Shown in pieces: positions 1 to 11,900 of a DNA stretch of 64,000 bases (within the stretch, counting starts at the first letter, position 1; every line of letters begins with the position of its first letter). Both the position numbers and the translations under genes were made by a program. The notes under the pieces are model-generated. The model was not told the DNA's origin, did not search any database, and saw nothing but the letters and a program-made list of their open reading frames with translations. This DNA is from Atrina japonica. Lineage: Eukaryota; Mollusca; Bivalvia; Pterioida; Pinnidae. The DNA is taken from assembly GCA_030159075.1 (NCBI GenBank), contig BROG01000150.1, positions 1,138,001-1,202,000 of the forward strand. The letters are read 5' to 3'.

Positions 1-1124
1 GCCACCCACTTTTCATCGAATATGTGGTGTTCTAAACATGATGTGTGGTTTGTCAATTCTGATGTGGTGCACAGCTGGTCATAGACATAACCAACCTTGT
101 CTTGGTATGTATCTTTAGTTGATGTCAAAGGAGTCCCTATATTCGGCCGGTTCCTGTAGCCCTTACCCTGAGGACATACTCTAGAAGATGCGTCACGGTG
201 GCCCCATGCTCCACAGGTCGAGCACTTGCTACATGATTTGGTGTAATGGCCTTTAATTGTGCATTTCGCACATGTGAATGTCCAAGCCTCACAATATTTA
301 GACCTGGTCTTGTGATCATTCCTTTGTCCATGAGCTGGACCACCACATGCCCAGCATTTCACTCCCGGTGCTTGATTTACTTGTTGCTTCAGATTTTGCT
401 GTGCGGCACTCATGGCACCAGCTGAGTCCCCTACTGCACTTCTAGTGACTTTGCCCTGTTCTTTCTGGGCGATAAATGAAACAGTCTCTTCTAGGGTCCT
501 GTCTGTTTTTGGGTCACCCAACAGGTCAGACAAAATTTCAGGGTCTGCAATACCCCTCACTGAATTGTCTTTGATTATTTCATCACTGTAATCAAAAGTG
601 TGGGTACAACCTGGTTCTTTGCACGCTGCTCTATACTGGCAAAGAGAAGCCTGGCCTCTGAGACTGGACAGGAATGTCCGGATATTTGACCCAGGGGGTT
701 GTGTCATCCTGTTCAATTTGATGCACTGGACTAGTGTGCTCTCCTCTTTAACAGCCAGTCTTTTGATGGCATTCAGAAGATCTGCTTCTATCATGTTGGC
801 GACATCACATTGAAGGTCACGCATGATGTCCGTACGAAGGTCGGTGTCACAGCAGTGGAACAAGGCAGTGGGCAAGACATTGTTTGCAATTGCCATTCCT
901 GTTTTATACATATCCCACTGCCTGGTGAATGCTGACCATTGATCTGGATCACATCCTGCAGCTATGGAAGGTGGGTCCAACTTCAATTTGTGCTTTGCTG
1001 GTTGAGGTGGGTGAACGTTTCTATCATGAATCTGAAGAGCAGTGGTTAAGGCAGCTGCAAATGCTGCATCCAGGTCCTGGGATTCCCAGTCATAGTCATC
1101 TATAGGGCACCGTAGAACTGGCAT
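1..1124 (-). CDS. Retroelement Gag-like polyprotein, 5' part (runs off the left edge)
   Basis: Reading the minus strand from the ATG at 1124, one frame stays open to the window edge (about 374 codons). An in-frame TAA lies eight codons before the ATG, so the start is well placed. The N-terminal ~230 residues look like a retrotransposon capsid. Around residues 257-320 there are three consecutive Cys/His clusters. The middle one (from residue 285) is a perfect C-x2-C-x4-H-x4-C zinc knuckle (CAKCTIKGHYTKSC). The first begins CWACGGPAH and the third is CSTCGAWGH with a longer spacing to its last Cys. Gag proteins of this kind package element RNA, and protease and reverse transcriptase would be expected further left, outside the window. 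The uninterrupted frame suggests a young copy. I cannot assign the superfamily (Ty3, BEL or other) without the pol region, and no LTR or primer-binding site was identified to its right. Confidence 0.8.
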   Translation of the reverse strand, partial: MPVLRCPIDDYDWESQDLDAAFAAALTTALQIHDRNVHPPQPAKHKLKLDPPSIAAGCDPDQWSAFTRQWDMYKTGMAIANNVLPTALFHCCDTDLRTDIMRDLQCDVANMIEADLLNAIKRLAVKEESTLVQCIKLNRMTQPPGSNIRTFLSSLRGQASLCQYRAACKEPGCTHTFDYSDEIIKDNSVRGIADPEILSDLLGDPKTDRTLEETVSFIAQKEQGKVTRSAVGDSAGAMSAAQQNLKQQVNQAPGVKCWACGGPAHGQRNDHKTRSKYCEAWTFTCAKCTIKGHYTKSCSKCSTCGAWGHRDASSRVCPQGKGYRNRPNIGTPLTSTKDTYQDKVGYVYDQLCTTSELTNHTSCLEHHIFDEKWV

Positions 1125-1457
1125 ATTGATAAGTTCACTTTCTTTAAGCTGTTAGTTGAGTATCAGTCATAAATGAGAATCAACATCGTCCAAGTTTAAT
1201 CTTTAATTACAAGGATGACTGATACCTGAAATGTATAACTACAATACACAAGTAAATGATTAGTTACACAATACACAAATAAATGATTAGTTAGCGATGT
1301 ACTGGTTGAAACTTTTTGAAGCCCATAGTACACTACGCCAGTGCTGGCATAGCAATTTCTTATCACTGTCATCTGAAGTTTGATAATTTGCATACCTCAT
1401 CTTTTATTTTAATAAAATTCATCACCATTAAGTTGTGTCAGGACGTAATTCCATATA
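1125..1457. other. AT-rich non-coding sequence next to the retroelement
   Basis: This is the leader side of the gag gene and beyond. A short direct repeat (cacaataaatgattagtta-like) occurs twice near 1250-1295. No exon or recognisable LTR boundary was seen. Confidence 0.4.
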
Positions 1458-1670
1458 CAGTAAAACTTGAATATAACAAACATAGATTTAGCCAATTTAC
1501 GACTACATGTATAGTGAAGTGAAATTGATTTCCCTGGTGGATTCCTTAATACTCTATACAGAAATCCTGAAAGTTTCTTTTTTTGTCTGGAGTTTGGTGA
1601 TACAAAATAACAAACAATTCCAATGATATTTACATTTATTTTATTATATCAGAGATTCAGAGTTTTACTG
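1458..1670. mobile_element. TA-flanked MITE (CAGTAAAAC termini)
   Basis: The ends are inverted: CAGTAAAACTTGAATATAA on the left, and the reverse complement of the right end reads CAGTAAAACTCTGAATC. Both ends abut a TA dinucleotide (1456-1457 and 1671-1672), the target duplication expected of Tc1/mariner/pogo elements. It is 213 bp with no coding capacity. It belongs to the same loose group (CAGNNRAAC ends) as the elements at 4362, 6611, 15307, 41063, 41850, 49222, 52314 and 58208. Confidence 0.65.
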
Positions 1671-2387
1671 TATAAAAGACGTGAATTCTAGCTATCCACC
1701 AATTTTATTTACATCTCATCCTGTTTTCCATTTTGAACTCGTATGAAATTTCAAGACTTTCACTGATAGGTTGATTACATGTAAATGCATACCTTTAATT
1801 TTCTACAATCAACCAATCAGTGAATGTAAAGGATGATATTTAAAGCAATAAAGAGACCAACTGGTGGTTAGAATAACAAATGCATGCATATAATTGCAAC
1901 AACCCTGCCGAAGGTAACCCGTTATACCAGTTTGACCATCACTCTGACCATTGCAAATTAACTTTCAGTAAATTTTACAAAGATTACAGAGTGTCTAAGA
2001 CATGCAATTTGCATTTAATTTATATTCTATTTGTATTACTCTTTGCATTTTGTACAAAAATTTACCATAACAACATTTTCGTTTTGCTTTAAAACATTTG
2101 AATATACTGTAAGCTTTTAAACATGCTTGCTGTTTCCATTTTAAGCCATGCAGTGTTTGATTGCCATTGGTCTTGAAATCCAATCATGAATCGATGAGAA
2201 CATCAACAGTGTTTATCTGTCTCCAAGTAAAATCTGGTAGTCTATAAATATATTTTATTAAAGAAAAGTAAGGCTGAATGATATGTTTATAAATCCACCT
2301 TAATGCTTGTTTCATTTAAAAATAATTTTATTACGGTATTTTGTTTAGTGAAATTTACTTTGCCCTACAAATTGATGAGAAATTGAG
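1671..2387. other. Non-coding, AT-rich; one small hairpin
   Basis: An imperfect inverted repeat pairs about 1755-1780 with about 1802-1832 (core CACTGATAGGTTGATT against AATCAACCAATCAGTG). Otherwise I see no exon or recognisable element. Confidence 0.4.
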
Positions 2388-2567
2388 AGAACCCCATTAC
2401 AATGTACCTGGGAAGAGACTACCAGCCTTCGGCAAGTAATCTGGCAAACTTTCTCATGAAAATCAGCTTAGGTGTCAGCGGGACATGTACACGAATCTGT
2501 GCAGGCAGGTAGTGAGAAACTTCATGATTTAAAGCAGGATGTTCTTACCACTCGGCCACAGAGGTCC
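2388..2567 (-). mobile_element. tRNA-derived SINE, copy 1
   Basis: Read on the minus strand, the head GGACCTCTGTGGCCGAGTGG (ending at 2567) resembles a tRNA box A region. It is followed by the SINE body shared with the copies at 31209, 32109, 54663 and 63578 (AAACTTTGCCAG...TTACTTGC...GGTACATTGTAA). Box B is degenerate here. The head runs directly into the 36-bp minisatellite, whose units start with the same CACAGAGGTCC. Confidence 0.7.
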
Positions 2568-4190
2568 TATACATGTACATATGTATACTATACACAGAGG
2601 TCCTGTACATGTACATATGTATACTATACACAGAGGTCCTGTACATGTACATATGTATACTATACACAGAGGTCCTGTACATGTACATATCTATACTATA
2701 TACACAGAGGTCCTGTACATGTACATATCTATACTATATACACAGAGGTCCTATACATGTACATATGTATACTATACACAGAGGTCCTGTACATGTACAT
2801 ATATATTATACTATACACAGAGGTCCTATACATGTACATATGTATACTATACACAGAGGTCCTATACATGTACATATGTATACTATACACAGAGGTCCTG
2901 TACATGTACATATCTATACTATATACACAGAGGTCCTATACATGTACATATGTATACTATACACAGAGGTCCTGTACATGTACATATGTATACTATACAC
3001 AGAGGTCCTGTACATGTACAATGTACATATCTATACTATATACACAGAGGTCCTGTACATGTACATATGTATATTATACACAGAGGTCCTGTACATGTAC
3101 ATATCTATACTATATACACAGAGGTCCTATACATGTACATATGTATACTATACACAGAGGTCCTGTACATGTACATATGTATACTATACACAGAGGTCCT
3201 GTACATGTACAATGTACATATCTATACTATATACACAGAGGTCCTGTACATGTACATATGTATACTATACACAGAGGTCCTGTACATGTACATATGTATA
3301 CTATACACAGAGGTCCTGTACATGTACATATGTATACTATACACACAGAGGTCCTGTACATGTACATATGTATACTATACACAGAGGTCCTGTACATGTA
3401 CATATCTATACTATATACACAGAGGTCCTATACATGTACATATGTATACTATACACAGAGGTCCTGTACATGTACATATGTGTACTATACACAGAGGTCC
3501 TGTACATGTACATATGTATACTATACACAGAGGTCCTGTACATGTACATGTGTATACTATACACAGAGGTCCTGTACATGTACAATGTACATATCTATAC
3601 TATATACACAGAGGTCCTGTACATGTACATATGTATACTATACACAGAGGTCCTGTACATGTACATATGTGTACTATACACAGAGGTCCTGTACATGTAC
3701 ATATGTATACTATACACAGAGGTCCTGTACATGTACATATGTATACTATACACAGAGGTCCTGTACATGTACATATGTATATTATACACAGAGGTCCTGT
3801 ACATGTACATATGTATACTATATACACAGAGGTCCTATACATGTACATATGTATACTATACACAGAGGTCCTGTACATGTACATATGTATATTATACACA
3901 GAGGTCCTGTACATGTACATATCTATACTATATACACAGAGGTCCTATACATGTACATATGTATACTATACACAGAGGTCCTGTACATGTACATATCTAT
4001 ACTATATACACAGAGGTCCTGTACATGTACATATCTATACTATATACACAGATGTCCTGTACATGTACATATATATACTATATACACAGATGTCCTGTAT
4101 ATGTACATATCTATACTATACACAGAGGTCCTATACATGTACATATCTATACTATACACAGAGGTCCTGTACATCTACATATGTATATAC
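2556..4190. repeat. 36-bp minisatellite, about 44 copies
   Basis: The units are about 36 bp, with 38-bp and 44-bp length variants. Each begins ACAGAGGTCCTGTACATG and continues through CATATGTATACTATAC. The unit is packed with palindromic hexamers (TGTACA, CATATG, GTATAC). The first CACAGAGGTCC belongs to the adjacent SINE head, suggesting the array grew from the SINE boundary. The array has few stop codons in any frame, which creates spurious ORFs of up to about 630 codons. It lies upstream of the first visible DNAJC11 exon, presumably in intron 1. Confidence 0.95.
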
Positions 4191-4196
4191 TAGACA

Positions 4197-4258
<62 letters not shown>

Positions 4259-4281
4259 ATATTTATATTTATATATATATA

Positions 4282-4352
<71 letters not shown>

Positions 4353-4360
4353 CACTGTAT
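4197..4360. repeat. (TA)n microsatellite
   Basis: An almost pure TA tract with short TTTATATT interruptions around 4245-4290. It abuts the left end of the MITE at 4362. Confidence 0.95.
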
Positions 4361-4361
4361 A

Positions 4362-4928
<567 letters not shown>

Positions 4929-5046
4929 CATGTATATGAATGACTATAAAGTGAATCAAAATGAAATAAACATCAAACGTCAAAGCCTTGTCAGTTTATG
5001 TATACTTCATACTGGAATATTTATTTTGTGTATTTGTTGTCTGTAG

Positions 5047-5176
5047 GCCACAAAAGAAGAAATAACCAGTGCTTTTAGACGAATGAGCAAAATATATCAC
5101 CCTGATAAACACCTAGATCCACTTAAAAAGAAAAATGCTGAAGTTATGTTCAACAAGATGAAGAATGCACATGAAG
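5047..5176 (+). CDS. DNAJC11: DNAJC11 exon 2 (J domain with HPD)
   Basis: The acceptor is TTGTTGTCTGTAG and the donor is GAAG|GTAATAAC (phase 1). It encodes ATKEEITSAFRRMSKIYHPD and onward, helices II-III of the J domain. The HPD codons are at 5098-5106. The phase-0 start implies that exon 1 ends on a codon boundary, as expected for a short exon coding the DYYSLLN-type helix I. Calling this exon 2 is an inference. Confidence 0.93.
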
Positions 5177-8100
5177 GTAATAACCTACTTACATTTTACA
5201 TAAGACTTTAGTCCAAAAAGTTTTGTGCTGCCCACAGTGGCTCAGTGGTTGAGTAGCTCCACATTGGCTCATGTAGATCCACAGTGGCTTAGTGGTTGAG
5301 TAGCACCACATTGACTCACTGGTTGAGTAGCACCACATTGGCTCATGGGTTGAGTAGAGCCACAGCGGTTAAATGGTTGAGGAGCACCACAGTGGTTGAG
5401 TAGAGCCTCAGTGGTTGAGTAGCAGTACAGTGGCTCAGTGGTTGAGTAGAGTCACAGTGGTATAATTATGGCACACCAACGCTCTAAAATGCAACCAAAT
5501 CACTCGCAAATGTGACCATTTTTTTTAGGTTTTGGCAAGTGTTTATTCTACAATGTAATTCAGTCACCACATTGCAACCAGTTTTTCCCTGAGTCAGAAA
5601 TCAAAAGTTTGTCCGTTTTCACTATGAAATTATTTTATCGAAATTATGATCTGTTATGTGTTTTACAACAATCAGTTTGGTTATTCAGTTTCAATAAACA
5701 AGAGTTACTATCTCTTGTTGATTACTGTATAAAAACATGTTGTATGTTGTCATGTTTTCGACTTGAAACTTCCCAAACAGAACAAGATGACATTTTCTTT
5801 TCAGTGTTGATTTCTATAGAAGCATCTATCTCTTCATTGTACACTAGCAAATTTAAACTTAGTGTTACAGGAATACTGGAACCGAGTTATGGCTAGTGTT
5901 TGATGAGGAGGGCATGCAGATCACAGTCAAAATTGGAAATTTTAACTGTAAATTAAAATCTAGAGTCAAACACCCGATTGTCGGACAAACACCTATAATG
6001 AATTTTAAAGGTATTAATCTGTCGATCGGGTGTTTGACTTTCAATTTTAATTTACAGATAAAATTTCCAATTATTGCGGGCAGACACTGTGTTTTGTAAA
6101 TTCTGTCAAACAGAAACCAGCGTTAAAAATTCAAAAATGGAGTTTAAGTTTGCCTCAATATTAGAGCAACAGATACAAAAAATATTGGCATATAAATGCT
6201 CCTGGATTAATTTTAAAATGTACAAAATAGGTCAACAGTTAATAACCTTGTTTTAAATGAATTGAAACAATGAAAAGTCACATCAACTTAAAAAATCAAT
6301 GTTTTATATTTTATTTCATCCAGTTATGAGTCCAGCCGGCGGCAGGTTGGTTTCCTGTCCTTCGGATGGGACAGTAAAAATAGAGGTCCCATGTCGCAGT
6401 AGGTGTCAGCACATTAAAGAGCCCTCACTGCTCAATGGCCGTAAGTGCCGAGCATAGGCCAAAATTTGAAGCTCTTCACTGGCATTTTGTGATGTCTTCA
6501 TATGAGTGAAAGGTTAAACAACAATAAACAAACAAACAAACAATCATTTCATCCAGTGGAATTATTTTAACATGAACACACACACACACAGATATATATA
6601 TATATATATACAGAAGAACTTCTATGAGTTGAACTTTAATGAGTCGTATTTCTTGTTGTTTTACAAAGTCCCGATTTATTTCATTATATATCCTTACTAA
6701 ATAACAGCTTATAAATCAAACTTTTATGAGTCAAATTTCTCGGTGTGTAGAACAAAACTGGCAGTTCCATCACTGCAAAAACATTGAAAATTCATACAAA
6801 TAAGTCGAAATCTAAGTTTACCTGTATACAATTTGCAAGATGTAAATTACCCCGTGGCAATTTTCACACCTATCTGACAATGGACACGCTTTTATTGATA
6901 AACTCCCAAGACAGTATGAAAATAACAACATGATTTAAGTGATTAAAGGTAATAAGCAGATGCTAATTGATTGTTTGCCACGTTTCAGACTCAAATATGC
7001 AAATTGTCGGCGGCTGTGTTTGTTGTTACCATCTTGTAGCTTTGGTCATTATAAATTACCAATTTGTAAAAACGAATGAAATGACCCCGTAATATAGAGC
7101 ATGCATTTTCTACTCAAACTCAAAGTGTCACTTGTCAAAAAATTGCTTAAAATGAACAGTATTGGCATTTGATATCAACTCACCATGCACTCTTCTACTG
7201 ATTGTGATCTGTCTAGTGAAGGACCCAGTATCCAACCGGGGGGATAGCCAGTCAGTCATTACCGACTGAGCAATCCAGTGAAGGACCCGGTATTCAACCC
7301 GGGGGGATAGCCAGATCAGTTGGGTCAGTCAGAGGTGTAAAGAGAAAGATGAATCTACAAACATATAAGGTTAAATACCAGGCTATATTGGAAGCTGAGA
7401 GCAGCATAAAAAAGAAAGAGATCGCAGCTAAGTACGGGGTCCCGGCAAATACAATTTCAACCTGGTTGAAAAATAAGGAGAGCATTAAAGAGAAATTTAT
7501 GTCTGCTGATATCGGCTCCCAGAGGAAAAGAGATAAAGAAGTGAAGTATCCCGAAGTAGAGGCAGCATTGCTCCAATGGTTTACTCAAGATAGATCCCAG
7601 AATATCCCCCTGTTTGGCGAAATTATTAAAGGAAAGGCTAAACATTTTTCGGAGCAACTTGTAGTGTCCAACTTTGAATGTTAAACAGGGTGGTTGTATA
7701 GATTCAAAGAAAGACGCGATTTGGCGTTCAAGAAAGTCTGTGGCAAGTCAGATTCTCTAGATGCAGCATCATTAGCAATGACAGACTGGAAAACAAAACT
7801 GCAGACCATACTACGGGAATACACACCTAATGACATTTACAACGCTGATGAACGGGTCTATTTTTCCATATGCTGCCCGACAAAACCTTAGAATTTAAAG
7901 ATGTTAAATGTCACGAATAAGCAAAGAGCAGCTAACAGTATAAGCCTGTGCAAATATGAATGGCACTGACAAGCTTCCATTGCTTGTGATTAGAAAATCA
8001 TGGAACCTGAGGTGTTTACAAACCTCAAAACTATCCCTGTTGATTATGGCGCAAAAAAAGACAGCTTGGGTTACATCAGACATTTTTACAAGTTGGGTCA

Positions 8101-8827
8101 AGAAGCTAGACTGGCGGATGACCACCCAATGCTGAAAAATTATATAGATTGTGGATAACTGCCCAGCACATCCTAGTATCAGCAGTTTGAAGTCAGTAAC
8201 ATTGTCATTTCTGCCGCCAAACACAACATCCCATACCCAGCCAATGGACCAAGGCATAATCAGAAATCTAAAGTCACATTACCGAAAGTTAGTAATACAG
8301 AGACAGCTAAGGGCTATGGAAACATCATCCGGTAATACCATAACCATCCTAGATGCCGGTAATACCATAACCATCCTAGATGCCCTCCATATGCTTGAGG
8401 CCACCACCACAACAGTCATGACAATATCAAATTGTTACAAACATGCCGCATTCACACTTGAACCAAATCAGAGTCACTCGGACAACACTGACTGCTTTGA
8501 TGAGATAGAGGATAATATCCCACTTGCTATATTAGCACCCAGTGTTTCATTTGATGAATACAAGTCGGTACAATGTAGATGACAATATTCCATTTTGTAA
8601 GGAGTTCTCAGATGCTGAAATAATAGATGATATTATATCACAAAGACCAACAAAGGAAAATGAACAGGATGCTGATGATATCAGTGATGAACACTCAATT
8701 CTGATGTTCTTTTTTCAGATGTTGTTGAAAAATACTTATTGTGTTAAACAACAATGATTTATTCAGGATTCTATCCAAAATTGATTTAAAAAGAATACCT
8801 TACATTTTCTTATTTCTTTTAATCTAG

Positions 8828-8917
<90 letters not shown>

Positions 8918-11900
8918 ATAAACATTTTTACCAGTGAGGTCACAATGGCCATTTTCCATCCTGTTTATCATGCATAGCATTAGCAGCAAGCATGTCCTAT
9001 TATTTGTCTTGTTTAGGGGCTTGGTGATATAATTGTGACATAAGGAGAATGAGTTAGCATGTATATGTATGTCAGAAAACCGATGACCTGGAGGCTTTTT
9101 TTCTGTTGCTAATGTTACATAATTTTTTCTGTCTTCAAAACCTGTAACACTAGCAATGGATATTAACTGTATTTTACTACATGTATGTACATTTACTCAG
9201 AATTCAGTGAGCTCTAAGCAAATGATGACTTCTAAAGACATTAATTTCATGGCTGAAGGAACATTGATCATAAGCATTGATATTGAAAATAACTTTTGAA
9301 ATTTTCCGTCCAACAATAGTAACACTAGCTCAAGTGTAACATTAGCAACAAATTTCCTCTTTATTCCATATTACCTTTGTGTAACATAAACATGGACAGA
9401 ATTAATTCAGTGGGACTTATTCCGTCCATATCACTTGTGAAATCTGCCATTTATATTCAGGGCTTTTTCCCTCCAAATTTATAGCTGATATTGAGCTAGC
9501 CTATATTCCCAATTGCAAATAATATTTTTTCTCTATATTTTTGCCAAAAATTCCCAATTATGAACATTATACAATTATTGCCCTTGTAAAGGGTTGACAT
9601 GAATATGCCCAAATGTGACATAACACCTTGAGGGTGGGCAAATATTCATATCAACCCAAAACAAGGGCAATAATTGTTTTATAATACCGAAAGGCAATAA
9701 AACTTAACTAACAAACTGACCACAGCTACGTAAGTTCATAACGACTGTAACATGTGTGACATAGTACCTTCGGTACTCAACACTATATATATGTTTTATC
9801 GTTCTTTGTGTTGTTTTTTTCAATCTTAAGTCTCCATCAAGGTTGACTCCAGCAAATATATTTGACAACCATATATCAATGCCATCATATCATTAAATTT
9901 CGGCTGTTGTTTCTCTCCATTCCAGTCTGCATTGAGTAATCTATGAGTTATGAAACAGTCATTGTATGTGCTAGAGGTTACACATAATTACCACATGGCC
10001 TACTAAAAAAAAAACCGAACCGTACACACATCCATTTCTGCGCACGAGAGGGTGACATAACTCATCATTGAGGGTGACATAAATGTTTCAGGGTGACATG
10101 AAGAAATGTTTTAGATCATGTGATACGATTTTGACAAATCAGAAGTAAAGATGCATATTAGAGGTATAATAAAAAATAATATCTTTTTATTATTCCTTAT
10201 TTTTATGCTGATATTTTCTATCATTGTTTTTCTTGAACAAATAGTAAAATAAATGAAGTGTTTTATGCAAAAAATTACTAATTTTGATCCAAAATGCAGT
10301 GAAATTCCCAATTCCAGTACCATGGGTCATGTTCCCAAAAAGGTAAGAAAAAGTCCTAATATTCTGTAGATCTACACGATGCTAAAACTATACATACATG
10401 ACATAGGCTAGACATTTAAATTTTACTGCTGACCTTTTTGAAGATCTGATTGAGTGTTTTCTTTTTTTTATTTCAGTTTTGAAAGATCCAAACAAAAGAG
10501 AAATCTATGATAGGTTTGGCAAAAAAGGATTAGAGGTCGATGGACTTGAAGTAAGAAACACCTGCTGATTCATAGATCATTATTTGCTTCAATTAATCTT
10601 CACTGACCATGTTGTGTAATTAAAGATGAATTATTCCACTGTTCTTCATTGATATTCTGTTTGTGTTTGAACATTTGTCTTTTTCTACATGTTTCTTTTG
10701 CTTTGTCTTTCATTCATTTAAACTCCTCGAGTTTTTTTCATTTCTATGGACAAAATAAATATATATGTCAAATACTCTTTAAGTCTTTCCTCAAGGATTT
10801 TATGGAAATGAACACATGTGTTTTGCTTCCATAGAGGTGCAAGTATACACAGATCTACAGTGTTCAATGTCATTGTGGCCATTCAGGCCATTGATTGATA
10901 AATTAAATGCATATCAATTTTGTTATTTGCAGTTTCTAAAGCTGTTTATTTTCTACAAATGACAAGCATTACTCTACATCTATACCCACTCTGTTATGGT
11001 GACAAGCATTACTCTACATTTATACCCACTCTATTTTAAAGACAAGTATTACTCTACATTTATACACACTCTATTTTAAAGACAAGTATTTCTACAAATA
11101 GCTTTAGAAACTCTGTTACATGTATGATGACAAGCATTACTCTAAATCTATACCCACTGTTATGATGACAAGCATTACTCTAAATCTATACCCACTCTGT
11201 TATGATGACAAGCAGTACACTACATTTATACCCACTCTGTTATGATGACAAGCATTACTCTACATTTATATCCACTGTTATGATGACAAGCATTACTCTA
11301 CATTTATACCCACTGTTATGATGACAAGCATTACTCTTACATTTATACCCACTGTTATGACGACAAGCATTACTCTTACATTTATACCCACTGTTATGAT
11401 GACAAGCATTACTCTTACATTTATACCCACTGTTATGACGACAAGCAGTACACTACATTTATACCCACTGTTATGATGACAAGCAGTACACTACATTTAT
11501 ACCCACTGTTATGATGACAAGCAGTACACTACATTTATACCCACTGTTATGATGACAAGCAGTACACTACATTTATACCCACTGTTATGATGACAAGCAT
11601 TACTCTTACATTTATACCCACTGTTATGATGACAAGCAGTACACTACATTTATATCCACTGTTATGATGACAAGCAGTACTCTATGTTTATACCCACTGT
11701 TATGGTGACAAGCATTACTTTAAATCTATACCCACTGTTATGATGACAAGCATTACGTTATGTTTATACCCACTGTTATGATGACAAGCATTACTCTATG
11801 TTTATACCCACTGTTATGATGACAAGCAGTACACTACATTTATACCCACTCTGTTATGATGACAAGCATTACTCTAAATCTATACCCACTGTTATGATGA

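Noticed and set aside
137..346. 69-codon minus-strand ORF
   Set aside because: It is out of frame with, and lies wholly inside, the longer gag frame (1-1124), which has the zinc-knuckle residues.
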